Of a stretch of DNA of 10,548 nt, positions 1-6,323 are shown one piece after another. Origin of the DNA: Candidatus Zixiibacteriota bacterium (GTDB taxonomy: Bacteria; Zixibacteria; MSB-5A5; CAIYYT01); NCBI GenBank assembly GCA_026397575.1, contig JAPLUP010000641.1, positions 1 to 10,548 of the forward strand, written 5' to 3'. The position numbers and the translations under genes are program-made. The notes beneath the pieces were generated by a model. It saw only the letters and a program-made list of their open reading frames with translations. It was not told where the DNA came from and did not search any database. How positions within the stretch are numbered: the stretch's first letter is position 1; every line of letters begins with the position of its first letter.

Positions 1-168
1 GCCTTCTCTTCGGATGCTCTGATTCACTTCGCGCTCGGCGCATGCGTGTCGTTTGTGGTCGGCATAGCCGCCATCCACTATCTGTTGAAAATCGTCAGCA
101 GTCGGCACTTCTATCTCTTCGGATTCTATTGTCTTCTGGCGGGTCTCTTCACTATACTCTATTTCTGA
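1..168 (+). CDS. uppP: Undecaprenyl-diphosphatase UppP (BacA), C-terminal end only
   Basis: Reading frame 1 is open from the first base to a TGA and gives the last 55 residues of a membrane protein. UppP removes a phosphate from undecaprenyl diphosphate at the inner membrane, recycling the lipid carrier used for peptidoglycan and LPS sugars. The visible piece has two hydrophobic stretches (about residues 7-25 and 38-54) separated by a short basic segment. The pattern AIHYLLKIV, then an F-F-x-FYxxxxG tail, matches the usual end of this family. The catalytic motifs would lie upstream of the window. The stop codon overlaps the start of the next gene (TGATG), so the two are probably cotranscribed and translationally coupled. 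The family call rests on the C-terminal pattern alone. Confidence 0.75.
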   Translation, partial: AFSSDALIHFALGACVSFVVGIAAIHYLLKIVSSRHFYLFGFYCLLAGLFTILYF

Positions 169-1172
169 TGACGAACAGAATTCTGGTGATTCGCTTCAGC
201 TCGGTCGGCGATATCGTCCTCACCGAGCCGATTGTGCGCACTCTCAAAACGGCCTATCCGGATGCCGAAATCTCCTATCTGACCAAGGCGAGATTTCTGC
301 CGCTGCTCGATATGTTCGCGCACCTTGACCACAGGTATGGTTGGGTGGAAGATCGCGACAGCGCTAGTCTGCTCGATACACTTCGCCAACGACAATTCGA
401 TTTGGTTGTCGACCTGCACGCCGGTATCCGCAGTGCGCGCATACGCGGTGCGCTCGGTGTGAAGGCGGTCAGGACAAAAAAGGAATGGTTCAAGCGTATC
501 GCTTCAGTCAAACTGAACGCTGTCGCCGGCAAGCCGTCGCATGCCTTGGAACGATATTTCGCGGCATTGAAAGAACTGGGTATCGACGGCAAACCGGAGC
601 GCCCGTTACTGCAAGTGCCGGAAGGGGCGCAGACATGGTGGCGCAATTGGCGCACAGAATCGGCAGTGGTAGGCAATTACTACATCATCGCCGCCGGAGC
701 CGCGCACGCAACCAAGCGAACGCCCGAATCTCTCTGGGTTGCTCTTGACCGTTCGATACGCAATTGCATCGGCATCGCTCCAATCCTGATCGGCTCCCCT
801 GCTGAACACGATTATCTCAAGCGCTTGTCCGAACGCTTTGATGAACCACCCACAGGCATCGTTACAGAAGAGAACATCGGGCGCGCCGCCGCAGCAATCG
901 GGTCGGCGAATTTCGTTGTCTCCAACGATTCCGGGCTCGCGCACTTGGCCTCGGCGGTCGGCACGCCGGTCGTGGCCTTGTTCGGGCCGACCCATCCGAT
1001 TCTCGGTTTTGCGCCTCTGGGCGATCACTCCGACTTCTACACGGTTGATGAGTATTGCTCTCCCTGCAGCCTGCACGGTGACCGCCGCTGTCATCGCAGC
1101 GAACGCTTCTGCTTCACGAAAATGCAGGTCGATACCATCATAGCTAAACTCAAGATACTCGTCAGCCGCTGA
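168..1172 (+). CDS. Glycosyltransferase family 9 protein (ADP-heptose:LPS heptosyltransferase-like)
   Basis: A 334-residue GT9 enzyme, probably adding heptose or a related sugar to lipid A-core on the cytoplasmic face of the inner membrane. The N-terminal Rossmann half opens with ILVIRFSSVGDIVLTEP (residues 5-21), the acceptor-side motif of heptosyltransferases. The C-terminal half carries AAGAAHATKR, the family nucleotide-sugar region, and the signature SNDSGLAHLASAVGTPVVALFGPTHP (about 257-282). A cysteine cluster of the form CxxC...C...C near the C-terminus is also common in GT9. The ATG at 168 is preferred to the upstream in-frame ATG at 42: the extra 42 residues would lie inside uppP and are not GT9-like, while MTNRILVIRF is a canonical start. 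No Shine-Dalgarno precedes it, so coupling to uppP through TGATG is likely. The exact acceptor (WaaF-, WaaC- or other type) cannot be told from sequence. Confidence 0.9.
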   Translation: MTNRILVIRFSSVGDIVLTEPIVRTLKTAYPDAEISYLTKARFLPLLDMFAHLDHRYGWVEDRDSASLLDTLRQRQFDLVVDLHAGIRSARIRGALGVKAVRTKKEWFKRIASVKLNAVAGKPSHALERYFAALKELGIDGKPERPLLQVPEGAQTWWRNWRTESAVVGNYYIIAAGAAHATKRTPESLWVALDRSIRNCIGIAPILIGSPAEHDYLKRLSERFDEPPTGIVTEENIGRAAAAIGSANFVVSNDSGLAHLASAVGTPVVALFGPTHPILGFAPLGDHSDFYTVDEYCSPCSLHGDRRCHRSERFCFTKMQVDTIIAKLKILVSR

Positions 1173-1186
1173 CTCCCCGCGACTTC

Positions 1187-1215
1187 TTGACTTCACCCTC
1201 CGACTGCGCTATCAT
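1187..1215 (+). promoter_or_regulatory. Sigma-70-type promoter for gmhB operon
   Basis: TTGACT (1187-1192) and TATCAT (1210-1215) are separated by exactly 17 nt. Transcription would start about 7 nt after the -10 box, that is at or within a base or two of the gmhB ATG at 1222. No Shine-Dalgarno lies before that ATG, which fits a leaderless transcript. The promoter sits in the 49-nt gap between the GT9 gene and gmhB. This is prediction from consensus matching only. Confidence 0.6.
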
Positions 1216-1221
1216 TGCGTC

Positions 1222-1773
1222 ATGCAGCATCGCGCGCTATTTCTCGACCGTGACGGCACCATCAATATCGAAAGGGGATTCATTTCGAACCCGGATGATG
1301 TCCAATTGATCTCCGGCGCCGCCGAAGGATTGTTCTTGGCGGGAACACACGGCTTCAAGCTGTTTGTGATCAGTAATCAATCCGGGGTTGCGCGAGGCCT
1401 GATGACCGAAGATGACGTTGTACAGGTCAATCAACGCCTGACCGAATTGCTCGCGAGAGAAGGAGTCGCGCTGGACGGCATCGAGTATTGCCCGCACTAT
1501 CCCTCGCTTTCAGGCCCCTGTGATTGCCGCAAACCGCAGCGTGGCATGATTGACCGCGTGCTCCGGCGACACGACATCAACCTCGCGCGTTCATTTGTCA
1601 TCGGCGATCGAGCTCTCGATCGGGAACTCGCGCTCAACATCGGCGCGAAAGCGATCATGGTGATGACCGGTTATGGCGTATTAGAAGTGAACGCGCTTAA
1701 CCCCGATCGCAAACCCGATTATGTCGCCCGCGATCTGCTGAGCGCCGTGCAATGGATTCTTGAACATGAATGA
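1222..1773 (+). CDS. gmhB: D-glycero-beta-D-manno-heptose 1,7-bisphosphate 7-phosphatase (HAD-IIIA)
   Basis: A 183-residue HAD-superfamily phosphatase, the usual length for GmhB. It removes the 7-phosphate of heptose bisphosphate in the cytoplasm, a step in making ADP-heptose for LPS core. HAD motif I is LDRDGT with nucleophile Asp9 and acid/base Asp11. Motif II is SNQSG (51-55), motif III Lys104 in RKP, and motif IV GDRALD with Asp129 and Asp133. The zinc-loop residues Cys90, His92, Cys100 and Cys102 (CPH...CDC) are the marks of the GmhB/histidinol-phosphatase subgroup. The GT9 gene just upstream favours the heptose role over histidine synthesis, since no his genes are present. The gene has its own predicted promoter and no visible ribosome-binding site. 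Its end overlaps the next gene by 8 nt. Confidence 0.9.
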   Translation: MQHRALFLDRDGTINIERGFISNPDDVQLISGAAEGLFLAGTHGFKLFVISNQSGVARGLMTEDDVVQVNQRLTELLAREGVALDGIEYCPHYPSLSGPCDCRKPQRGMIDRVLRRHDINLARSFVIGDRALDRELALNIGAKAIMVMTGYGVLEVNALNPDRKPDYVARDLLSAVQWILEHE

Positions 1774-2761
1774 ACTGCATGAAGCCCGCTATTGGCGGCA
1801 TCTCGATTCCGGTAAAGTAGAGTGCCTGCTCTGCCCGGTAGGCTGCAAGCTGGCCGACCAGCAGATTGGTATTTGCTTCGGACGGCAGCATGTCAATGGC
1901 AGGCTTTATGCCGTCAACTATGGCGAAGTCGTCTCGATGGCGCTCGACCCGATCGAGAAAAAGCCGCTGTATCATTTCTATCCCGGTTCGCAGATTCTCT
2001 CTGTCGGTCCCAACGGCTGCAATCTGCGCTGCGAGAACTGCCAGAACTGGCAGATTTCGCAGGAACATCAGCCAACCCGCACGGTATCACCGGAGCAACT
2101 CGTCCGCGCCGCACAGGATGCCGACTCCATCGGTATCGCCTATACTTACTCCGAGCCTCTTATCTGGTATGAATACATCTACGATGCCGCCACAATCTCA
2201 CGGGAACTTGGGCTGAAAACTGTGTTGGTTACCAACGGCTACATCAATGAAGAGCCATTCCGGGAATTGGCGCCGTTAATCGACGCCATGAACGTCGATA
2301 TCAAATCGCTGACACCCCAGTTTTATCGCGATGTCTGCAAGGGATCACTCACCGATGTACTTCGTACGGTCGAAATCGCTGCTTCCTCCGGCATTCTCGT
2401 TGAAGTTACCAACCTGGTTATCACCGGCCTGAATGACAACGACAGTGACTTGCACGCGTTGGTCGACTGGCTAGCCCGACTCGACCGCAAGATCCCATTG
2501 CATTTCTCCCGCTATTTTCCGCAACACAAAATGGATCGCCCCATGACTCCGAGTGCGCGGCTTCAAAGCGCCTACGACATCGCCCGCGCACGGCTTGACT
2601 ATGTCTACGTCGGCAACATCGACTTGCCGGGCAAAAATGACACGCTCTGCCCGCAGTGCGGCAGTCTGCTGATTACGCGCATTGGTTATCAGACGTGCAT
2701 CGTTGGCATTGCCAACGGTCATTGCGCTCAATGTCAGAGAAAGGTGGATATTCGCTTATGA
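1766..2761 (+). CDS. amrS: AmmeMemoRadiSam-system radical SAM enzyme (AmrS)
   Basis: A 331-residue radical SAM protein related to pyruvate formate-lyase activating enzymes. The [4Fe-4S] motif CxxxCxxC is at Cys85, Cys89 and Cys92 (CNLRCENC, followed by QNWQ). Upstream is the AmrS-type N-terminal cysteine region, Cys20, Cys23, Cys27 and Cys37 in the pattern CxxCPxxC...GxC. A C-terminal zinc-ribbon-like tail has Cys295/298 and Cys320/323. The family is named for co-occurrence with AMMECR1 and Memo proteins; its substrate is not settled as far as I know. Neither partner is in this window. The ATG at 1766 lies inside the end of gmhB; a TTG at 1760 would add only two residues. The gene ends with ATGA overlapping the cupin start, so three genes are probably cotranslated. 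Confidence 0.87.
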   Translation: MNELHEARYWRHLDSGKVECLLCPVGCKLADQQIGICFGRQHVNGRLYAVNYGEVVSMALDPIEKKPLYHFYPGSQILSVGPNGCNLRCENCQNWQISQEHQPTRTVSPEQLVRAAQDADSIGIAYTYSEPLIWYEYIYDAATISRELGLKTVLVTNGYINEEPFRELAPLIDAMNVDIKSLTPQFYRDVCKGSLTDVLRTVEIAASSGILVEVTNLVITGLNDNDSDLHALVDWLARLDRKIPLHFSRYFPQHKMDRPMTPSARLQSAYDIARARLDYVYVGNIDLPGKNDTLCPQCGSLLITRIGYQTCIVGIANGHCAQCQRKVDIRL

Positions 2762-3129
2762 GCCCAAACATCATCAACATCAGCGACTCTCCGCAGTTCG
2801 TCACCAAGGATCGCTCGAAAATCAGAGAGATTATGGCGCCGCGCAATTCGATCATTGCACGACAGTCGCTGGCTGAGGCCGTCGTGTCGTCCGGTAGTGC
2901 AACTGACGAACACTATCACAAGGATTCCGAAGAAATCTACTTCATCCTGTCAGGCGTAGGCGAGATTCGGGTCAACGGTGAATCCGCGCCTGTCAGGGTA
3001 GGGGATGCCATCGCCTTGCCCCCCGGAACAGTCCACAAAATCTGGAACCGTGGTGACGGCGATCTCGTCTTCCTCTGCGTCTGTGTCCCTCCCTACGAGC
3101 ACGACGATACGATCATTACCGAGAAATAG
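2758..3129 (+). CDS. Small single-domain cupin protein
   Basis: A 123-residue protein with one cupin_2 beta-barrel and no other domain. Motif 1 reads HxH(X)4E(X)6G with His52, His54, Glu59 and Gly66. Motif 2 reads GDAIALPPGTVHKIWN with His93. These three His and one Glu would bind one metal ion, so a small metalloenzyme or a ligand-binding protein is possible; the substrate cannot be inferred. The ATG at 2758 overlaps the amrS stop (ATGA) and has an AGGTGG ribosome-binding site about 10 nt upstream inside amrS. An upstream ATG at 2656 in the same frame would place 34 unrelated residues before the domain and is rejected. The overlap suggests a functional link to AmrS. The next gene is convergent. 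Confidence 0.85.
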   Translation: MSPNIINISDSPQFVTKDRSKIREIMAPRNSIIARQSLAEAVVSSGSATDEHYHKDSEEIYFILSGVGEIRVNGESAPVRVGDAIALPPGTVHKIWNRGDGDLVFLCVCVPPYEHDDTIITEK

Positions 3130-3157
3130 TGGATTCAAACTGGCGGGAGTACGGAAG

Positions 3158-3466
3158 CTACTTCTTGCGCGCCATCAGTGGCGCACAACACTCAAAGCCA
3201 CCGAAAAAACCGAGCGCCTTGTCCTTGAGAGTCTCTTCATTGATGGCATAAATCACCTGTTGGCCACGGCGCTTGGCGATAACCAGACCGGCCTGACGTA
3301 AGACCATCAGGTGACGGGAGATAGTCGGTTGTGACACACTGAAGAAATCAACGATTTCGTTCACCGCGCGCGGACGGGTGTTAAGCATCTGCATGATCTT
3401 GACCCGCGTTTCATCGGCCAATGCCTTGAAAATCCCCGCATAAGCTGCGGCATCCGGTTTGTCCAT
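3158..3466 (-). CDS. ArsR-family winged-helix transcriptional regulator
   Basis: A 102-residue repressor-type protein. The core has LADETRVKIMQMLN (16-29), then the helix-turn-helix with recognition helix SVSQPTISRHLMVLRQAGLV (43-62), then a beta wing RRGQQVIYAI (67-76). This is a classic ArsR fold, which normally dimerises and releases DNA on binding a metal or other signal. The alpha-3 metal motif (ELCVC) of arsenic and cadmium sensors is absent. A vicinal pair Cys93-Cys94 lies near the C-terminus and might act as a sensor site, which is inference. The ATG at 3466 is preferred over the one at 3484, because GGAAGGG lies 6 nt before it. The gene is convergent with the cupin and divergent from the aminotransferase. 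Confidence 0.88.
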   Translation of the reverse strand: MDKPDAAAYAGIFKALADETRVKIMQMLNTRPRAVNEIVDFFSVSQPTISRHLMVLRQAGLVIAKRRGQQVIYAINEETLKDKALGFFGGFECCAPLMARKK

Positions 3467-3500
3467 CGATTTCCCTTCCGTCATGCTCAGTCAACTATTC

Positions 3501-3529
3501 ATAATGGTCGCGTTCCAACTCGAAGTCAA
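3501..3529 (-). promoter_or_regulatory. Predicted promoter of the arsR-type gene
   Basis: On the - strand, TTGACT (3529-3524) and CATTAT (3506-3501) are 17 nt apart, with the predicted start of transcription near 3494. The -10 box matches consensus at four of six positions. The ArsR protein may bind nearby, since many of this family repress their own gene, but I see no clean operator palindrome. Confidence 0.5.
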
Positions 3530-3565
3530 GTAAAACAACTGCGACTTGGGGTGGCCAGAAACCGG

Positions 3566-3594
3566 TTGACTTATTCGTACGTCGCGGTTACCAT
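3566..3594 (+). promoter_or_regulatory. Predicted promoter of the aminotransferase gene
   Basis: TTGACT (3566-3571) and TACCAT (3589-3594) are separated by 17 nt. Transcription would start near 3601 and give a leader of about 97 nt before the ATG at 3698. The arsR promoter lies only some 40 nt away on the other strand, so a regulator bound between them could affect both. Confidence 0.55.
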
Positions 3595-3631
3595 ATTCTC
3601 ATCGGCACCGGCGAATGCCAGCGCTGATTAC

Positions 3632-3667
3632 GTAGCCCCGTTTGTTGTCAGCGTACTTGTGGGCTAC
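3632..3667 (+). other. Hairpin in the 5' leader of the aminotransferase mRNA
   Basis: GTAGCCC (3632-3638) and GGGCTAC (3661-3667) are perfect reverse complements, giving a 7-bp stem with a 22-nt loop in the predicted untranslated leader. No T-run follows, so it is not a terminator. It does not match any riboswitch I know. It may be a chance structure or a binding site. Confidence 0.35.
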
Positions 3668-3697
3668 CGGAAAGAACCCAGAGGTTAAAGACAATCT

Positions 3698-4123
3698 ATG
3701 TTTACGAACACCACCCCACGGACTTTGCACACCGCGCTTTCCGGGCGCGCCGACGAAATGCAGGCCTCGCCAATTCGGCGTCTGGTACCGCTTGCCGATG
3801 CCGCCAAGAAACGCGGTATCAAAGTCTATCATCTCAACATCGGACAGCCGGATATTATCACCCCTCCCGAAATCATGGCTGCCGTCCACAATTTCGAAGA
3901 GAAGGTACTGGCTTATGGTCCATCGCAAGGACTGCTGGCATTGCGTGAGGAGATCAAGAAGTACTTCGCACATCACGGCATCACAATCACCCCCGATCAA
4001 GTCATTGTCACGACCGGTGGTTCCGAGGCGATCATGTTTGCGCTGATGGCCATCGGCGATGCGGGCGATGAGGTCTTGATCCCCGAACCGTTCTACACCA
4101 ACTGCCGAGAACTCGGGCAATAA
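3698..4123 (+). CDS. PLP-dependent class I/II aminotransferase, N-terminal fragment (gene disrupted)
   Basis: The first 141 codons of a fold-type I aminotransferase related to aspartate/aromatic aminotransferases. Visible family landmarks are NIGQPD (47-52), the substrate-side Tyr73 in LAYGPSQG, the PLP-phosphate loop TTGGSEAI (105-112) and PEPFYTN (129-135), where the cofactor-stacking aromatic lies. Residues after Asn135 (CRELGQ) are not family sequence: the frame is wrong from about base 4103 and stops at TAA 4121-4123. In the other frame the same bases read PRTRAIMYCSPNNPTG, which resumes the family sequence about 35 residues further on. A GAGG lies 13 nt before the ATG, a rather long spacing. 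Either the gene is a recent pseudogene or the break is an assembly error; the rest of the coding sequence looks intact. Confidence 0.8.
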   Translation: MFTNTTPRTLHTALSGRADEMQASPIRRLVPLADAAKKRGIKVYHLNIGQPDIITPPEIMAAVHNFEEKVLAYGPSQGLLALREEIKKYFAHHGITITPDQVIVTTGGSEAIMFALMAIGDAGDEVLIPEPFYTNCRELGQ

Positions 4124-4815
4124 TGTACTGCTCACCGAACAACCCGACCGGCGCTATCCTGAGTCACAAAGACATTGAAATGCTCGTGCAACTCGCCATC
4201 GAGAAGAATCTCTGGATCATGGCGGACGAAGTCTATCGCGAGTTTACCTACGACGGTGGCCATCATACCAGCATTCTCAGTTACCCGGAAGCTGCCGACC
4301 GAGCCATCATGCTTGATTCAATCTCCAAGCGCTTCTCCGCTTGCGGCGCGCGCATCGGCTGTATGGTCAGCAAGAACAAGAAGCTTATGGACGCCGTTCT
4401 GAAATTCGGGCAGGCGCGTCTCTGTCCGCCGACTATTGAACAGATGGGCGCCATTGCGGGTTATCAAACCATCGAAAAATTCATCGATTCAATGATTTCC
4501 GAGTACCAGCACCGCCGCGACATTGTCTGCGAGGAGTTGGCGCATATCCCCGGCGCGGTATTCACGAAACCGGCGGGCGCATTCTATATCATGCCCAAAC
4601 TGCCGATTGACAACGCCGACAAATTCGCTCAATGGTTGTTGACTGATTTTTCGCACGAAGGCGCCACGGTTATGGTCGCACCCGGCGATGGTTTCTACGC
4701 CTCTAGCGACAAGGGCAAGCAGGAAGTCCGTATCGCATACGTGTTAAAAGAAGCCGATCTGCGTCAGGCGATGAAGACTCTGGTCAGAGCAGTAGAGGCA
4801 TACGTCAGGAAATAG
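4123..4815 (+). CDS. PLP-dependent class I/II aminotransferase, C-terminal fragment (gene disrupted)
   Basis: This 230-codon ORF holds the rest of the aminotransferase and overlaps the stop of the first part by one base (TAATG). It has SPNNPTG (4-10), the cofactor-binding DEVY (Asp35, Tyr38), the Schiff-base lysine Lys69 in SISKRFSACGARIG with Arg77, and the substrate-carboxylate arginine Arg203 in EVRIAYVL. All key residues are kept, so decay must be recent if real. Homology begins before the ATG, at about base 4105. The two parts together give about 380 residues, against about 410 if the missing segment were restored. Termination-reinitiation at TAATG could in principle yield two polypeptides. 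No ribosome-binding site is seen before 4123. The substrate is not predictable beyond the aspartate/alanine/aromatic group. Confidence 0.8.
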   Translation: MYCSPNNPTGAILSHKDIEMLVQLAIEKNLWIMADEVYREFTYDGGHHTSILSYPEAADRAIMLDSISKRFSACGARIGCMVSKNKKLMDAVLKFGQARLCPPTIEQMGAIAGYQTIEKFIDSMISEYQHRRDIVCEELAHIPGAVFTKPAGAFYIMPKLPIDNADKFAQWLLTDFSHEGATVMVAPGDGFYASSDKGKQEVRIAYVLKEADLRQAMKTLVRAVEAYVRK

Positions 4816-4922
4816 GCCTGCTTCTGTTTCTGCCACATGATTGGATTAGTGGAACTGAGAAACTTGAAAAGCGGCACTGCCTTCGTGACTAAGGCTCCTA
4901 TTGAATGGGAGTTGGAGAACAA

Positions 4923-5489
4923 ATGATAATTGAAGAGGCGAAATTCTTCGCTAGTATCGGCCGACAGCGTGGAAGCGAGGCAAAGACCGAACATGTCGCC
5001 TACTTGGTTCTCGACCTCTGCAGACTCTGCCTATTGGTGCGAGAGCAAAGGACAAAGGTTCGCGACAACGGACGCTATCTTGTTCTAGTGTTCAATCGGC
5101 CACCCGGCCAGTATCTGCCCTTTTCGACTCGTAGTTCACAACAAGAATCAAGAGACTGGCTTAGGATGCTTCTGAGCCCGGGGATTCAGCAAATCGAAAT
5201 CGACCTGAAATCCGAAACGAAGACCTTTCATCGTGTCATCGGACAGGATTTCATCGACAGCGTGTCTGAATTGAAGTTGGCTCTTAAGGTAGTCACTTCG
5301 GCCTTTGCTCCGATTCAAGAGATGGAGAAGGATCTATACTGGGGTTATCTGATCAGGGTCGTTGACTTCCAGATCACCTCCGGAAAGGACGTTCTGAAAT
5401 ACGTCGACACTTCGACGGAGTTCTGGAAAGAAGAGCAGGACCTGCTGCAGAAGCGTATTGCCCGCCGTTTTCTCCGTCAGAGTGGCTAG
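4923..5489 (+). CDS. Hypothetical protein, 188 residues
   Basis: I do not recognise this protein. It has no signal peptide or membrane segment and looks like a soluble mixed alpha/beta protein. Its N-terminal half contains VAYLVLDLCRLCLLVREQ and a strand-like YLVLVF. The C-terminal third is charged and helical, ending KEEQDLLQKRIARRFLRQ. The ATG at 4923 is chosen because GGAG sits 6-7 nt before it; an in-frame ATG at 4905 lacks such a site. It follows the broken aminotransferase by 107 nt and converges on the nitroreductase gene. I could not find a convincing promoter in the gap, so it may depend on the upstream transcript. The absence of a long competing frame and the good ribosome-binding site support a real gene. 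Confidence 0.65.
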   Translation: MIIEEAKFFASIGRQRGSEAKTEHVAYLVLDLCRLCLLVREQRTKVRDNGRYLVLVFNRPPGQYLPFSTRSSQQESRDWLRMLLSPGIQQIEIDLKSETKTFHRVIGQDFIDSVSELKLALKVVTSAFAPIQEMEKDLYWGYLIRVVDFQITSGKDVLKYVDTSTEFWKEEQDLLQKRIARRFLRQSG

Positions 5490-5586
5490 CACACGAAACA
5501 AACAACCAGTCGCCTTGTGTCTGCCGTCAGGAGTTCTTTCTCGTCGGCCTTCTCATAAGCTTTCCCAGATCGTGATGGATCATTCA

Positions 5587-5603
5587 GGCGCACGCCGTGC
5601 GCC
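5587..5603. terminator. Possible terminator or 3'-end hairpin of the minus-strand operon
   Basis: GGCGCAC (5587-5593) and GTGCGCC (5597-5603) form a perfect 7-bp GC-rich stem with a 3-nt loop. It lies 4 nt past the nitroreductase stop codon on the - strand and in the 118-nt gap between two convergent genes, where a terminator is expected. No good T-run follows on the - strand. On the + strand the next bases (TATTTCTT) are only partly T-rich. It may act as a weak terminator or protect the 3' end of the message. Confidence 0.45.
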
Positions 5604-5607
5604 GCCA

Positions 5608-6315
5608 CTATTTCTTGCCGATGGGCACAATATACAGCGCGCGCTCGTCCTTGGGGGACTTCAGCACTGTCTGCACCTTGTCCTCGTAGAACGCGCCCAT
5701 GACCACCGCGCCCAGATTCAACGCCGTCGCCTGAAGGAAAACATTCTCCGCCGAATGACCGACCTCTATCGGAACATAAAGCTCCGCCCGCTCTTGGTAC
5801 TTTTTGGCGCAACGCTCGTAGACCGCAGTCCATACGATATCAACTGCCGCCTGTGTAATCGCTTCCTGTCCGAGTGCCGCCGCAGCCAGTTCCTTACGCG
5901 CATCTCCGAGCGAGATGGTCTCCAGTTCGTGAGTTCTGCATTTATACTTGTATATGCCCGGCGCAATCCCGGTAACATTGCCCACCACGGCGTAAACCTC
6001 CAGCGGATAGAGCGCACCTGCGGATGGCGCCGTGCGCAACCCGCGCGCGGTGTCGGTAATGCCTTGAGCTGCCCAGAGCAATTGCGACAGCTCAGACAGC
6101 GACAGTGATGAATCCTTGAATTGTCGTACCGACCGACGTTTCGAAATTGCTTCTTCAACTGATATGCTGCCGGTTAGTCGTGGCGGTGGCAGCTTAATAG
6201 TCGCTGCCTGAGTTGTCTTGTCCTGTCCGTTGGCTGATGATGACATGGCTGATACTCCCACAAATACTGCCATCAAGACAGAGTTGAATGTCAGACGAGC
6301 AAAACCTCGAATCAT
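5608..6315 (-). CDS. SagB/ThcOx-type nitroreductase-family protein with signal peptide
   Basis: A 235-residue FMN-dependent nitroreductase-fold protein. After a leader come KRRSVRQFKD (59-68), the FMN-phosphate binding arginine region, then APSAGALYPLEVYAV (96-110), typical of the SagB/ThcOx branch, then GHSAENVFLQATALNLG (186-202), which packs on the flavin. SagB proteins oxidise azoline rings in peptide maturation, but no SagC/SagD partners are here, so the substrate is unknown. Residues 1-30 look like a Sec signal peptide: basic start, hydrophobic core LMAVFVGVSA, then SSANG, with a possible cut before Gln31. There is no twin arginine. The ATG at 6315 has GAGG 6 nt upstream; a GTG at 6327 would overlap the previous stop and is less likely. 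It is the last gene of a three-gene operon. Confidence 0.85.
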   Translation of the reverse strand: MIRGFARLTFNSVLMAVFVGVSAMSSSANGQDKTTQAATIKLPPPRLTGSISVEEAISKRRSVRQFKDSSLSLSELSQLLWAAQGITDTARGLRTAPSAGALYPLEVYAVVGNVTGIAPGIYKYKCRTHELETISLGDARKELAAAALGQEAITQAAVDIVWTAVYERCAKKYQERAELYVPIEVGHSAENVFLQATALNLGAVVMGAFYEDKVQTVLKSPKDERALYIVPIGKK

Positions 6316-6323
6316 ATTCGACC

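Noticed and set aside
42..167. Upstream in-frame extension of the GT9 gene starting at ATG 42
   Set aside because: It lies inside uppP in another frame and its translation is not GT9-like; MTNRILVIRF from 168 is the family N-terminus.
606..1196. Long minus-strand ORF of 196 codons
   Set aside because: It is a shadow of the GT9 gene; the translation is low-complexity and Arg/Ala-rich without motifs.
3169..3184. Hairpin GCGCCA-TCAG-TGGCGC as a terminator between the convergent cupin and arsR-type genes
   Set aside because: It lies inside the arsR coding sequence and has no T-run on either side.
5458..6108. Long plus-strand ORF of 216 codons
   Set aside because: It is antisense to the nitroreductase gene, whose motifs are clear, and shows no family features of its own.
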